DNA of 64,000 nt from Streptomyces sp. XD-27 (GCF_030553055.1 NZ_CP130713.1:620001-684000), one strand, 5' to 3'. Positions 1-8,899 are shown, counted from the first letter of the stretch. Numbers and translations: made by a program. The notes: generated by a model not told the origin, from the letters alone.

Positions 1-64
1 TGTCAGGTCGGTGATCTCCACCGGCGGGATGCTGTCGCGGCGGCGTACACCCTGTCAAGAAATG

Positions 65-83
65 TTAGGTTAGGCTCACCTTA
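65..83 (+). promoter_or_regulatory. DmdR/IdeR-type iron box
   Basis: TTAGGTTAGGCTCACCTTA matches the actinobacterial iron-box consensus (TTAGGTTAGGCTNACCTAA) at all but one defined position. It lies 30 bp upstream of the ATG at 113. The family knowledge is that Fe2+-DmdR/IdeR binds such boxes and represses siderophore genes; the regulation here is inferred from the match. Confidence 0.88.
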
Positions 84-112
84 CTTTCAGTTGCCTTCCG
101 GGGAGGGAGTCC

Positions 113-892
113 ATGCCGGTGCACGACCCGGTCGTCCAGGGGGAGTTCACGGGCCGTGTCGCGCTCGTGACCGGGGCCGGGCACGGCATCGGCGCGGCCG
201 TGGCACGGGCACTGGCCCGGCTCGGCGCCACCGTGGCCGCAGCCGACCGCGACGCCGACACCCTCGGAGAGCTCTCCGGCACCTGGCGCGACGCGTGTGC
301 GGCCCGGCAGGGCGAACCCGGTGCGGCAGCCCGGGCCGGCGCCCTCGCCCCGTACCGGCTGGACGTCACCGACCGTGCCGCCGTGGACGCCACCGTGGCC
401 GCGGTCGAGCGCGATCACGGTCCCCTGGACATCCTGGTCAACGTCGCCGGGGTGCTCCGCACCGCGCCGGCCGCCGAACTCAGCGACCAGGACTGGGCGG
501 ACACGTTCGCCGTGAACACCACCGGCGTCTTCCACACCTCCCGTGCCGTGGCTTCCCGGATGGCCATGCGCCGGAGCGGATGCATCGTCACCGTCGACGC
601 CGGCACCGCCGGCATCCCGCACGCGGGCATGGCGGCGTACGCCGCGTCCAAGGCGGCCGCCGGCATGTTCACCAAGTGCCTGGGCCGCGAGCTGGCGCGC
701 AGCGGAGTCCGCTGCAACGTGGTCGCCCCGGGCGCCGCGGACACGCCGACGGACCGGGCCGCCGGTGGCCCCCTCCCCCGCGCCGCAGCGCCGCGGGACA
801 TCGCCGACGCCGTCGTCTTCCTCGCCTCCGACCGGGCCCGGCACATCACCATGCAGGATCTGTACGTCGACGGGGCCACCGCGCTGCGCTGA
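113..892 (+). CDS. dhbA: 2,3-dihydro-2,3-dihydroxybenzoate dehydrogenase-like SDR (EntA/DhbA type)
   Basis: A 259-aa short-chain dehydrogenase. It has the NAD-binding TGAGHGIG motif near residue 20, an NVAG motif, and a YAASK catalytic Tyr/Lys pair. The C-terminal half (ELARSGVRCNVVAPGAADT, then FLASDRARHITMQDLYVDG) follows EntA/DhbA closely. EntA oxidises 2,3-dihydro-2,3-dihydroxybenzoate to the catechol 2,3-dihydroxybenzoate used in siderophores. The start at 113 is supported by GGAGGGAG just upstream. The iron box at 65-83 strongly supports a siderophore role. No entB/C/E homologue or catecholate NRPS lies in the window; partners could be left of position 1. The exact substrate is inferred. 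Confidence 0.8.
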   Translation: MPVHDPVVQGEFTGRVALVTGAGHGIGAAVARALARLGATVAAADRDADTLGELSGTWRDACAARQGEPGAAARAGALAPYRLDVTDRAAVDATVAAVERDHGPLDILVNVAGVLRTAPAAELSDQDWADTFAVNTTGVFHTSRAVASRMAMRRSGCIVTVDAGTAGIPHAGMAAYAASKAAAGMFTKCLGRELARSGVRCNVVAPGAADTPTDRAAGGPLPRAAAPRDIADAVVFLASDRARHITMQDLYVDGATALR

Positions 893-913
893 CGCCCGCG
901 CTGCGCTGACGCC
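880..913. repeat. 17-bp perfect tandem duplication at the dhbA stop codon
   Basis: The 17-mer CGCGCTGCGCTGACGCC occurs twice back to back (880-896, 897-913). The first copy contains the last Leu-Arg codons and TGA stop of the dehydrogenase. It looks like a replication-slippage duplication with no effect on the protein. Confidence 0.9.
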
Positions 914-933
914 GCCGCGCGCCCGTGCCCTGG

Positions 934-1734
934 TCAGGCTGCGGTGGCGACCGGGGTGAGCACGACGAAGTCGGCGCCGGACGGGTCGACGCAGACCGCC
1001 AGCCGGCCGACGTCCTGCGCGTCCTCCGGGCCCATCTGCACGCGGCCCTCGTGCCCGGTGACCTTGGCGACGGTCCCGTCGCAGTCCTCGACCGCGAAGA
1101 CCGGGTGCCAGTAGGGGCGGCCGCCGGTCAGCTCGAGGGCCTGGGCGGGCAACTGCATCAGGCCGCCCTGCATCCGCTCCTCGCCCTGCCCTGCCGGGGT
1201 GATGAGCGAGTACGTCCCGCCGCCGCCCGGCAGCGGCACATCGTTGGTCCGCCAGCCGAAGAGGCCGCCGTAGAACTCCTTCGCGGCGGCCGCGTCGGTC
1301 GTGTACAGCTCGGTCCAGCACAGCGCGCCCGGCTGGTCCGCCGCGTCCATCCCCTTGTACCGACCCGGCTGCCAGACGGCGAACTGGCCGCCCTGCGGGT
1401 CGCTGAACTGGGCCATCCGCCCTTCACCGTCGGCGTCGACCGGAGCGACCCGCACCGTGCCGCCCGCCGCCTCCACGGCCCGGGTCGTCGCGTCGGCGTC
1501 CCGGGTGTGGAAGTAGATCATCCATGCCGAGCGGGCGCCCGCCTCGGTGAGCGGGCCGATCCCGGCGACGGTCTTGCCGTTCATCTGGAAGGTGCCGTAT
1601 TCGCTCTGATCCTCGCTCATGGGCCGGAACTCCCAGCCGAAGACCGAGCCGTAGAACGCGGCTGTGGCGGCGACATCGGGTGCCCCGAGATCGATCCAGC
1701 AGGGCGAACCGGGTACGAAGTCAGTGGTGATCAT
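934..1734 (-). CDS. Two-domain VOC (glyoxalase/bleomycin-resistance fold) protein
   Basis: About 266 aa with two successive vicinal-oxygen-chelate modules. The first starts at FVPGSPCWIDLGAPDVAAT and contains FYGSVFGWEF; the second starts near PGALCWTELYTTDAAA and contains FYGGLFGWR. This layout is common in Streptomyces proteins annotated as glyoxalase or 'VOC family'. Their reaction is usually unknown; members include glyoxalases, dioxygenases and antibiotic-binding proteins. ATG 1734 is chosen over GTG 1749 because AAGGGA sits about 7 nt before it. It converges with dhbA and has no obvious functional link to it. An inverted repeat at 1841-1857 lies in its upstream region. Confidence 0.85.
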   Translation of the reverse strand: MITTDFVPGSPCWIDLGAPDVAATAAFYGSVFGWEFRPMSEDQSEYGTFQMNGKTVAGIGPLTEAGARSAWMIYFHTRDADATTRAVEAAGGTVRVAPVDADGEGRMAQFSDPQGGQFAVWQPGRYKGMDAADQPGALCWTELYTTDAAAAKEFYGGLFGWRTNDVPLPGGGGTYSLITPAGQGEERMQGGLMQLPAQALELTGGRPYWHPVFAVEDCDGTVAKVTGHEGRVQMGPEDAQDVGRLAVCVDPSGADFVVLTPVATAA

Positions 1735-1840
1735 GACGATTCCCTTCACGGATCCCTGATGTACTCAGCGTGACACCCGCCACTGACAATCGCCCGTCGG
1801 AACCCCGGCGTCAGCCGTCTTCCGGTCCCGCGTTCGAGAT

Positions 1841-1857
1841 TTCGAACATAGTTCGAA
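1841..1857. promoter_or_regulatory. Perfect inverted repeat, possible operator
   Basis: TTCGAAC-ATA-GTTCGAA is a perfect 7+3+7 palindrome in the 256-bp gap between the leftward VOC gene and the rightward ABC exporter. A half-related TTCGAGATTTCGAA overlaps it. The local base composition is clearly lower in GC than the flanks. This suits a repressor site, but no cognate regulator is identifiable. Confidence 0.5.
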
Positions 1858-1990
1858 TAATCGTCCAGCCCGTAGAGGCACGGCGAAGGCACGTCAAGGG
1901 CGCCGACAAGCCGCTTGAGCCGTTCTCCACCAGCCTCTGATATGCCGTCGGCAACCGACATCCGGGGGACGAGGGCTGAGGTGACGTGGT

Positions 1991-3955
1991 GTGAGATGGG
2001 GCTTCACCGGATCGGCGGAGACCGCGGACGACGAGCGGTGTTCGGAGTCGGAACGGCTGCTCTTCGGCGGGCCGTTGCGGTACGACATGGGATGGAACCG
2101 GCACGACGGGTCGTTCCTCGAGCTGACGCTCCGGTCGATGGTGCGGCGATTACCGCATCTGCTCGGCACCACGGTGCGCCTGGCGCACCAGGCCGATCCG
2201 CGCGCGCTGCGGGTCGTCGCGGCGGCGGAGTCCGGCCGCGGGATCGCCCAGGCCGTCGGCCTGGTCGCGGTCAACCAGGTGCTGGCGCACCTGCTCGACG
2301 GCGGCACCACCGCCGACCGGCTCGCCGCCGCCCTGCCCGCCATGGTGGTGGTGGCGCTCTCCGCGATGGTCGGGGCGCTGCTGCGCTCGGCGTCCACGGC
2401 GGGCACCGGCCGCCTCGAGCCGAAGGTGGAGCGGGTGGCGACGGAGGCGTATCTGGAACGGGTGGCGCGGGTGGAGCTCGCGGCCGTGGAGGACCACGAG
2501 TTCCACAAGCTCCTGGACTCCGCCTCCTGGGGCGCCTCGGCCGCCCGGCGGCTGATCAAGTACTGCACGTCGGTGGTGAACGCGCTGATCTCGCTCGTCG
2601 CCGCCGCCGGGGTGCTCGCGGCCCTGCACCCGGTGCTGCTGCCCCTGCTGGCCCTGATGACCCTGCCCAGCGCGTGGAGTTCGCTGACCATCGCCCGCCG
2701 CCGCTACCGCTCCTTCCACAGCTGGGTCCAGCACGCGCGGGCCGGCCAGTTGCTGGGGCGGATCCTGATCGACACCCAGGCCGCGCCGGAGGTCCGCGTG
2801 CACGGTGTGGCGCCGTTCCTGCTGCGGCACTACCGCGCGATGTCGGAGGCCGGTGAGCACGAGCAGACCCGGCTCGCCCGGCTCGCCGCGCGTACCGGGC
2901 TGCTCGCGGCCTGCGGCACGGGCCTGGCGGCGGCGGCCACCTACGGGGCGCTGGGGCTGCTGCTGTGGACGGGCACGATGGCGCTGTCCGCGGCCGGCAC
3001 GGCCGTCATCGGGATCCGCTCCGGGGCCGCCAGCCTCGACAGCCTCGTCCTCCAGGTCAACTACCTGTACGAGGAGAGCCTGTTCGTCGGGGACCTGGAG
3101 CGGCTGTGCACCGAGGCGGACCGCCGGCTGATCCCCACCGGCGGCCGGGACCTGCCCGCCAAGGTCGGGCGGATCCGCTTCACGGACGTCACCTTCTCCT
3201 ACCCCGGCAACAACAGCGGCCCGGCGCTGAAAGGAGTGAACGTGACCATCCCGGCCGGGCGGACCATCGCGCTGGTGGGCACCAACGGCAGCGGCAAGTC
3301 GACGCTGGCCCGGCTGCTGTGCGGGCTGTACGCCCCGGACAGCGGCACCGTCCACTGGGACGACGTGGACGCCACGGAGGCGGACCGCGCGCAGATCTTC
3401 GACCGGATCGCGGTGGTCAGCCAGGACTTCTACCGGTGGCCGTTCACGGCCCGGGTCAACGTCGGCATCGGCCGCACCGGCACCCCGGTCTGCGACGAGC
3501 AGTTGGAGGCGGCGGCCCGCTACTCCGGGGCGGACGAGGTGATCACGGACCTGCCGCACGGGTGGGGCACGCTGCTGGCCCGGGGCTACCGGGGCGGGCA
3601 CCAGATCTCCGGTGGCCAGTGGCAGCGGCTGGGCATCGCCCGCGCGCGGCTGCGCGACGCCCAGATCCTGGTCGTCGACGAGCCGACCAGCGCGCTGGAC
3701 GCCGCCGCCGAGCAGCAGGTCTTCGACCGGATCCGGGACCTGGCCGCCGACGGGCAGACGGTCATCCTCATCACCCACCGGCTGCACAGCGTCCGGCACG
3801 CCGACGAGATCTACGTCCTCCAGCACGGCCAGGTCGCCGAGCACGGCACCTTCGACGAGCTGATGGACCCGGCGACCGGCACCGGGGCGTTCCGCGACAT
3901 GTACCTGCTCCAGCTGAACGCCTACCAGCCCTGCCCGAACGGGGGTCAGGCGTAG
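1991..3955 (+). CDS. ABC exporter, fused membrane and ATPase domains (bldA-type TTA codon)
   Basis: 654 aa with a half-transporter layout. Residues ~30-370 form a membrane domain with several hydrophobic segments. The C-terminal ATPase has Walker A GTNGSGKST, signature ISGGQWQRLG, Walker B ILVVDEPTSALD and an ITHR switch His. The membrane domain is divergent, and the fold resembles Streptomyces exporters in RiPP and polyketide clusters. GTG 1991 is the first in-frame start; ATG 2087 is an alternative. A TTA leucine codon at 2150-2152 (residue 54) would make translation depend on the bldA tRNA. Its stop overlaps the convergent MBL gene by 10 bp. Export of the cluster product is inferred from location. 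Confidence 0.87.
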   Translation: MRWGFTGSAETADDERCSESERLLFGGPLRYDMGWNRHDGSFLELTLRSMVRRLPHLLGTTVRLAHQADPRALRVVAAAESGRGIAQAVGLVAVNQVLAHLLDGGTTADRLAAALPAMVVVALSAMVGALLRSASTAGTGRLEPKVERVATEAYLERVARVELAAVEDHEFHKLLDSASWGASAARRLIKYCTSVVNALISLVAAAGVLAALHPVLLPLLALMTLPSAWSSLTIARRRYRSFHSWVQHARAGQLLGRILIDTQAAPEVRVHGVAPFLLRHYRAMSEAGEHEQTRLARLAARTGLLAACGTGLAAAATYGALGLLLWTGTMALSAAGTAVIGIRSGAASLDSLVLQVNYLYEESLFVGDLERLCTEADRRLIPTGGRDLPAKVGRIRFTDVTFSYPGNNSGPALKGVNVTIPAGRTIALVGTNGSGKSTLARLLCGLYAPDSGTVHWDDVDATEADRAQIFDRIAVVSQDFYRWPFTARVNVGIGRTGTPVCDEQLEAAARYSGADEVITDLPHGWGTLLARGYRGGHQISGGQWQRLGIARARLRDAQILVVDEPTSALDAAAEQQVFDRIRDLAADGQTVILITHRLHSVRHADEIYVLQHGQVAEHGTFDELMDPATGTGAFRDMYLLQLNAYQPCPNGGQA

Positions 3956-4887
3956 CAGGACAGCGGGCGGCCGCCGTTGTAGGCGATCATGTCGTCCAGT
4001 GCCCTCCGGGCGTCCATCGGGGCCCCGGGGGCCGCGCCCTCCAGTTCGGCGTAGGCGCGGTGCAGGTTGCCCACGATCCGCTCGCGGTCGGCCAGTTCCG
4101 CGTACGGTCCCAGGTCGGTCTCGCGGGCCGTCTCCAGCGGGGTCAGGCCCGCCGCGCGGCCGCGGGCCGCGGTGTCCTGGACGAACCGGAGGTAGCCCAG
4201 GACGGTGTCGATCAGCTCGGGCCCGGCGACCGGACCGTGCCCGGCCACGATGGTCTGGGCGCCCAGGGGCCTGATCACGTCCTCCAGCACGCTGACGGCG
4301 CCCGCGAGCGAGCCCTGGACGAGGAACGGGGTGCCGCCGTTGAACAGCAGGTCGCCGCAGAAGAGGACCCGGCGCTCGGGGATCCAGACGATCGAGTCGT
4401 TGGTGGTGTGCGCGGCGGTGCCGACGTGCCGCACCTCGCAGCGCAGGTCGTCGACCCACAGGGTGACGCCGTCGGTGTAGGTGAGGAACGGCGGCTCCAA
4501 CTGGATGTCGCCCCACTCGACGTCGGTCCAGTACGGCGCCGAGCGGGGGCGGCCCCAGTCCCGTATCCCGGCCCGCACGCCCTCGTGGCCCACGATGGTG
4601 GCGCCGCGGAAGAGGTGGTTGCCGAAGGTGTGGTCGCCGTGGTGGTGGGTGTTGACCAGGGTGCGCACCGGCTGCGGCGTGACCGCCTTGATCGCGTCGA
4701 GGTAGGCGCGGGTGCGGCGCTCGGTGGCACAGGCGTCGACGCTGATCACTCCGCGTTTGCCGACGAGGAAGCCGGTGTTGTTGATCCACCAGGTGCCGTC
4801 GGGCTGGACGTACGCGTAGATGTCCGCGGCGACCTCCTCGACCCGGGGCGCCGCGGGGGCGGTGACGTCGTGCGTACTGCTGCTCAT
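3946..4887 (-). CDS. Metallo-beta-lactamase-fold hydrolase
   Basis: 313 aa. It has the binuclear-metal signature NTHHHGDHTFGN (residues ~97-108), a later metal-ligand Asp in LFCGDLLFNGG, and a His in IVAGHGPV. This is the HxHxDH family of hydrolases (lactonases, thioesterases, cyclase-like enzymes); it lacks beta-lactamase-specific features. It sits at the left edge of the PKS cluster and could act as an off-loading or editing thioesterase, but that is inference from position only. The start at 4887 (MSSST) is supported by a GAGGAG-type ribosome site upstream. The next gene (DMT permease) lies 13 bp upstream on the same strand, so the two are probably co-transcribed. Confidence 0.85.
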   Translation of the reverse strand: MSSSTHDVTAPAAPRVEEVAADIYAYVQPDGTWWINNTGFLVGKRGVISVDACATERRTRAYLDAIKAVTPQPVRTLVNTHHHGDHTFGNHLFRGATIVGHEGVRAGIRDWGRPRSAPYWTDVEWGDIQLEPPFLTYTDGVTLWVDDLRCEVRHVGTAAHTTNDSIVWIPERRVLFCGDLLFNGGTPFLVQGSLAGAVSVLEDVIRPLGAQTIVAGHGPVAGPELIDTVLGYLRFVQDTAARGRAAGLTPLETARETDLGPYAELADRERIVGNLHRAYAELEGAAPGAPMDARRALDDMIAYNGGRPLSCYA

Positions 4888-4900
4888 CGGTGACGGCTCC

Positions 4901-6067
4901 TCAACGTGGGACGGCGGCGGGCGGGGTGCCCTGCGGCGGCCACGCGGCGGGGGTCGCACCGGCGCGCGGACCGCGGGTCCCATCGTCCTCGATCTGCGAG
5001 GGCGCGGCGGGGAGTTCGGGGATCCCGCCGGTACTTCCGCCCGTACGGCACACGTGCCGGGGCCGCGCCGGGCGGGTCGTCGGGCGGGCACGGGCGCGGG
5101 GCGGCAGGCAGGCGGCGGGGCCGGGCGCGCTGGGGCCCGGCTCGCTGGAACCGGGCACGCGGGGACCGGGCACGCGCGCGGCGGGCGGCTCCGCCGGGCC
5201 GGACACCGCGCCGTCGACCGCCGGAGCGGGGGCAGCGGGTGTCGCGGCGGGCCGCGTGAGCAGGACCACGCCGCGGGCCGCCAGGGCCGCCCCGGCCACG
5301 GCCGCCGCGACTCCGGCCGCCCCGCCGTGGAGCCGCTCGCCCAGCAGCGCGAGCCCGATGACGGCCGCGGCAACCGGGTTCGCGAGGGTCACCACGGCGA
5401 GCGGCGCGCCGAGCCCGTCCCGGTAGGCGGTCTGCGCCAGCAGCAGCCCGCCCGCGGCGAAGACCGCGACGAGCAGCGCCACGAGCAGCACGCGCGTCGG
5501 GGGTCCGGCGCCGTCCGCGGTGAGCGCCACGGTGACGGTCTGGGTGAGCGCCGACGCGACACCGGAGGCGATGCCGGAGGCGGCGGCGTGCCGCAACCCC
5601 GGGCGCGCCCCGGGCCGGGCGAGTACGGCGATCAGTACGGCGCTCACGGCCGCGACGCCCAGCGCCTGGCGGGCCCCGAGCGTGTCCTGGGGCGCGGCGG
5701 CAGACGTGGCTGTCAGCAGGGCGGCGAGGCCTACGAGAGTGCCCGCCGTGCCGCGTCGTTCGGCGCGGGTGACCCGGCGCCCGGCGCGGTGCGCGCCGAG
5801 CGGCACGGCCGCGACCAGGGTCAGCGCGCCGAGCGGCTGGACGAGGGTGAGCGGCCCGAACCTCAGGGCTGCCACGTGCAGCGCCGCTCCCGCCGCGTTC
5901 AGCCCGACCGAGCCCCACCAGGCGCCGCTGCCGAGCAGCCGCAGCAGACCCGTCCGGTCCGCGCGGGCGCGGGACGCGAGCCGTTCCTGGGCGACCGCGG
6001 CGGCGGCGTAGGCCACGGCGGAGACCAGGGAGAGGACGACGGCTATGCCGGTCGCGCTCACCTCCAT
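4901..6067 (-). CDS. DMT/EamA-like integral membrane permease with proline-rich tail
   Basis: 388 aa. About nine to ten hydrophobic helices fill residues 1-275, in the drug/metabolite-transporter pattern (for example QPLGALTLVAAVPLG in the first half, VVTLANPVAAAVIGLALLGE in the second). The last ~110 residues are low-complexity Pro/Ala/Arg/Gly sequence and presumably disordered. ATG 6067 (MEVSATG) fits the first helix. It is divergent from the TetR gene at 6213, and the gap between them holds the repeat array at 6120-6185. That is the classic arrangement of a repressor controlling a divergent efflux gene. The transported compound is unknown. Confidence 0.78.
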   Translation of the reverse strand: MEVSATGIAVVLSLVSAVAYAAAAVAQERLASRARADRTGLLRLLGSGAWWGSVGLNAAGAALHVAALRFGPLTLVQPLGALTLVAAVPLGAHRAGRRVTRAERRGTAGTLVGLAALLTATSAAAPQDTLGARQALGVAAVSAVLIAVLARPGARPGLRHAAASGIASGVASALTQTVTVALTADGAGPPTRVLLVALLVAVFAAGGLLLAQTAYRDGLGAPLAVVTLANPVAAAVIGLALLGERLHGGAAGVAAAVAGAALAARGVVLLTRPAATPAAPAPAVDGAVSGPAEPPAARVPGPRVPGSSEPGPSAPGPAACLPPRARARPTTRPARPRHVCRTGGSTGGIPELPAAPSQIEDDGTRGPRAGATPAAWPPQGTPPAAVPR

Positions 6068-6119
6068 CAGCCCGTCCCCTCGTATCGCGGTGGTGGCGCG
6101 CGCCGGAACGCGCACCCAT

Positions 6120-6185
6120 CGATACAGGAGTGTACCGATACAGCGATGTACCGATACACTCGCGTACCGATACACTGGCGTATCG
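6120..6185. promoter_or_regulatory. Four tandem 16-bp operator repeats between permease and tetR
   Basis: Four head-to-tail 16-bp units, each beginning CGATACA: 6120-6135, 6136-6151, 6152-6167 and 6168-6183, followed by a final CG. The first three units end GTAC and the fourth ends GTAT. The last unit plus CG forms the dyad CGATAC...GTATCG. The array lies 28 bp upstream of the tetR ATG and about 52 bp upstream of the divergent permease ATG, so it is well placed as a multi-site operator for the TetR protein. Confidence 0.8.
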
Positions 6186-6212
6186 AGAACCGTCAGGCCG
6201 AGAGGAGGGACC

Positions 6213-6821
6213 ATGCCCGCACAGGACATCGCGGTCCCCGCTCGCCGCTCCAAGATCACGCCGGAACGGGAGCGGGAGTTCTACGAGGCCGTGCTCGACC
6301 TGCTCAGGGAGGGCGGCTACGACGCGGTGACCATGGAGGGCGTCGCCGCCCGGACCCGCGCCAGCAGGTCGACCCTCTACCGCCAGTGGCAGACCAAGCC
6401 GCGGCTGGTCGCGGCCGCCCTGCGCGGCACCCGCCAGGTGCGGCTGGCCGGCATCGACACCGGCTCACTGGCCGGTGACCTGCTCGCGGCGGCGCGCGCC
6501 ATGGGCGACTGCTCCGGAATCGACACCACGCTCCAGCACGCGCTCGGCCATGCCGCCCTCAACGATCCCGAGCTGATGGACGCGCTGCGCGAGGCCCTGG
6601 TCGAACCCGAACTGGCAGCGGTCGAGTCGATGGTCCGACGCGGCGTGGAACGCGGCGAGGTCGACGCGGACGACCCGGCGCTGGAGTTCGTCGCGGCGCA
6701 GTTGTTCGGAGCCATGCGCATCCGGCCGATCCTGGAAGGCCCGTACGCGGACGAGGAGTACCTCACGCGGTTCGTCACGGCGGCGCTCCTCCCCTCGCTC
6801 GGACTCTCCGGGCACCCCTGA
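6213..6821 (+). CDS. TetR/AcrR family transcriptional repressor
   Basis: 202 aa. The N-terminal helix-turn-helix spans residues ~16-62, with the typical GGYDAVTMEGVAARTRASRS followed by TLYRQW. The C-terminal region matches the TetR_C family common in Streptomyces (QLFGAMRIRPILEGPY). ATG 6213 is preceded by GAGGAGGGA. The protein probably binds the 16-bp repeats at 6120-6185 and represses itself together with the divergent permease/MBL genes, releasing on ligand binding. Ligand and target are inferred from synteny. A strong hairpin follows the stop. Confidence 0.92.
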   Translation: MPAQDIAVPARRSKITPEREREFYEAVLDLLREGGYDAVTMEGVAARTRASRSTLYRQWQTKPRLVAAALRGTRQVRLAGIDTGSLAGDLLAAARAMGDCSGIDTTLQHALGHAALNDPELMDALREALVEPELAAVESMVRRGVERGEVDADDPALEFVAAQLFGAMRIRPILEGPYADEEYLTRFVTAALLPSLGLSGHP

Positions 6822-6824
6822 TCC

Positions 6825-6855
6825 GCGGGCCGTCGCGAGAGCGGAGACGGCCCGC
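6825..6855 (+). terminator. Hairpin terminator after tetR
   Basis: GCGGGCCGTC (6825-6834) pairs perfectly with GACGGCCCGC (6846-6855) around an 11-nt loop. It begins 3 bp after the tetR stop. There is no U tract, as is usual in Streptomyces. Confidence 0.7.
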
Positions 6856-6950
6856 ATGCGCCGCCCCCTGGGGACGGGGGCGGCGCACACGCTTTCCGGA
6901 CGGCCCGCACGTGGACCGGGACCTCTTCCAGGACCGGCACGCCGGGTGGG

Positions 6951-8899
6951 TCAGCCGTCCTCGCCGCCGACCAGCATCTGGGAGGCGGCGAGTTCGCGGT
7001 ACAGCTCGTCGGTCTCCACCAGCTCGCGGTGGCTGCCCGCGGCCCGGACGCGGCCGTGCTCCAGGACCACGATCTGGTCGGCCCCGGTCACCGTCGACAG
7101 CCGGTGGGCGATGAGCAGCACGGTGCAGGTGCGGGCGGCCTGGTCCACCGCCTCGCGCAGCGCCCGCTCGTTGCTGGCGTCGAGCGCGGCGGTGGCCTCG
7201 TCCAGCAACAGCACCTCCGGTTTGCGCAGCAGGGCCCGCGCGATGGCCAGCCGCTGGCGTTCGCCGCCGGACAGGGTGACGCCCCGGGTGCCGACCTCCG
7301 TGCGCAGGCCGTCGGGAAGGCGGGCGATCAGCGCGTCCAGGCGGGTCAGCCGCAGGGCCTCGGCGATGTCCTCGTCGGTGGCGTCGGTGGCGGCGTACCG
7401 CAGGTTGTCCTCGATGGTGCCCGCGAGCACCGGCGAGTCCTGCTCCACGTAGGCGATCCGGCGGCGCACCTCGGCCCGGGGCAGGGTGGCGATGTCCACG
7501 CCGTCCAGCAGGATCCGGCCCGACTCGGGTTCGTAGAAGCGCTGGAGCAGCGCGAACATGGTGGTCTTGCCCGCCCCGGACAGCCCGACCAGCGCGGTCT
7601 GGGTGCCGCCGGCGACGGTGTAGGAGATGCCGCGCAGGGCGGGTCCGCGGCCGGGGTAGCCGAAGCGCACGTCGCTGAACTCGACGGTCGGCGGCAGGGC
7701 GGGGCGGGCCGGGAGCGGTTCGTCCCGGGCTCCGGTGTCCAGGTCCACGTCCTCCTCGATCGGCATGCCGCCGACCTGTTCGATGCGGCCCACGGCGCCG
7801 AGTCCCTGCTGGAGCATGCTCAGCCCCGACACCAGGGAGCCGATCGGGCTCGCCAGGTAGAAGACGTACAGCAGGAAGGCGATCAGCTCGGGCGCGCCGA
7901 GGTCTCCGGAGGCGACGAGGGCGCCCCGGCGCCGAGTACGGTGAGGAAGGCGAGCTGGACGGAGACGCCGGAGAGGATCTGCACCACGGCGACGTAGCGG
8001 GCGCCGGTCAGTCCGGCCCGGTACGCCCCCTCGATGGCCTCCTCGGCCAGCTCGGTCTCGCGGCGTTCGGCTCCGTTGGCCTTGACGGTGCGGGCCGCGC
8101 CCAGGGTGCGGTCCAGGGCGGCGCCGACCGCGCCGACGGACTCCTGCGCGCGGGCCACGGCGCCGCTGATCCGGGGCAGGACGAGCAGCATCCCGACGGC
8201 GACGGTGAGCAGGACGGCGAGGGTGATGCCGAGCAGCCCCAGGTGGACCACGCCCATCAGCGCGATCGCGCCCACGATGCTGAGCGTGCCGTTGGCGACC
8301 ATGACCAGGCCGTCGGTGGCGGCGTTCTGCACCAGGGTGCTGTCGGAGGTGACCCGGGCGATGAGGTCGCCCGGGGGCCGGCGGTCCAGCTCCGGCACCC
8401 GCAGCCGGATCATCCGGAAGACCAGGTCCCGGCGGATCTGCCGGACCACGCGTTCCGCGGTGCGCTGCTGCCACCAGGACTGGAGTCCGGTGAGTCCGGC
8501 GCCGAGCACCACCAGGGCGGCCAGCAGCAGGACCGGTCCGACGACGCTGTCGCCGTCGGCCAGCCCCTCCAGGACGTGCTGGGCGACCAGCGGCTGCACC
8601 AGGCCGGCGGCGCTGGCCACCAGGACGAGGAACAGGGTGGCGGTGAGCACCATCCGGTGCGGGCGGGCGTACCGCAGCAGCGTCCGTATGGGGGCGGAGG
8701 CGCCGGGCTCGGCAGTGCCGTCGGGCGCCTCGGGCGCGCTTGCGCCGTCGGAATCGCCGGGCGGGCGGGTGCCGTCGAAATCGCCCGGCGGCCGCGTGCC
8801 GTCGGGATCGCCGCCGGGAGCCGCGGGCGTGTCCTTGCCTCCGGCCGGTGGCGGGAGCTGAGTCCGTGGGTCGGCGGGGGTGTCGGATGCCGTTGTCAT
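6951..8899 (-). CDS. ABC multidrug/lipid exporter, half-transporter; apparent 1-nt frameshift
   Basis: With frame restored, about 649 aa. It has a Pro/Gly/Asp-rich N-terminal tail with repeats of DGTRPPGD, a six-helix membrane domain (residues ~75-370), then an ATPase with Walker A GLSGAGKTT, signature LSGGERQRLAIARALL and LLLDEATAALD. It resembles MsbA/LmrA/BmrA-type exporters. The reading frame breaks near 7924-7927: the upstream frame runs VQLAFLTVLGAGA and the other continues ALVASGDLGAPELIAF. One more G in the G4 run (minus strand) gives an uninterrupted LGAGGALVASGDL. A sequencing error is the simplest explanation. ATG 8899 is the chosen start. It follows the glycosyltransferase by about 120 bp in the same direction. 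Confidence 0.85.

Noticed and set aside
1..21. Possible divergent gene start (GTG at 21-19 reading VEITDLT on the minus strand) sharing the iron box
   Set aside because: Only seven codons are visible before the window edge, so neither the start nor the product can be supported.
1746..1961. 71-aa reading frame upstream of the VOC gene
   Set aside because: Overlaps the promoter and palindrome region, has no ribosome site and no Streptomyces codon bias.
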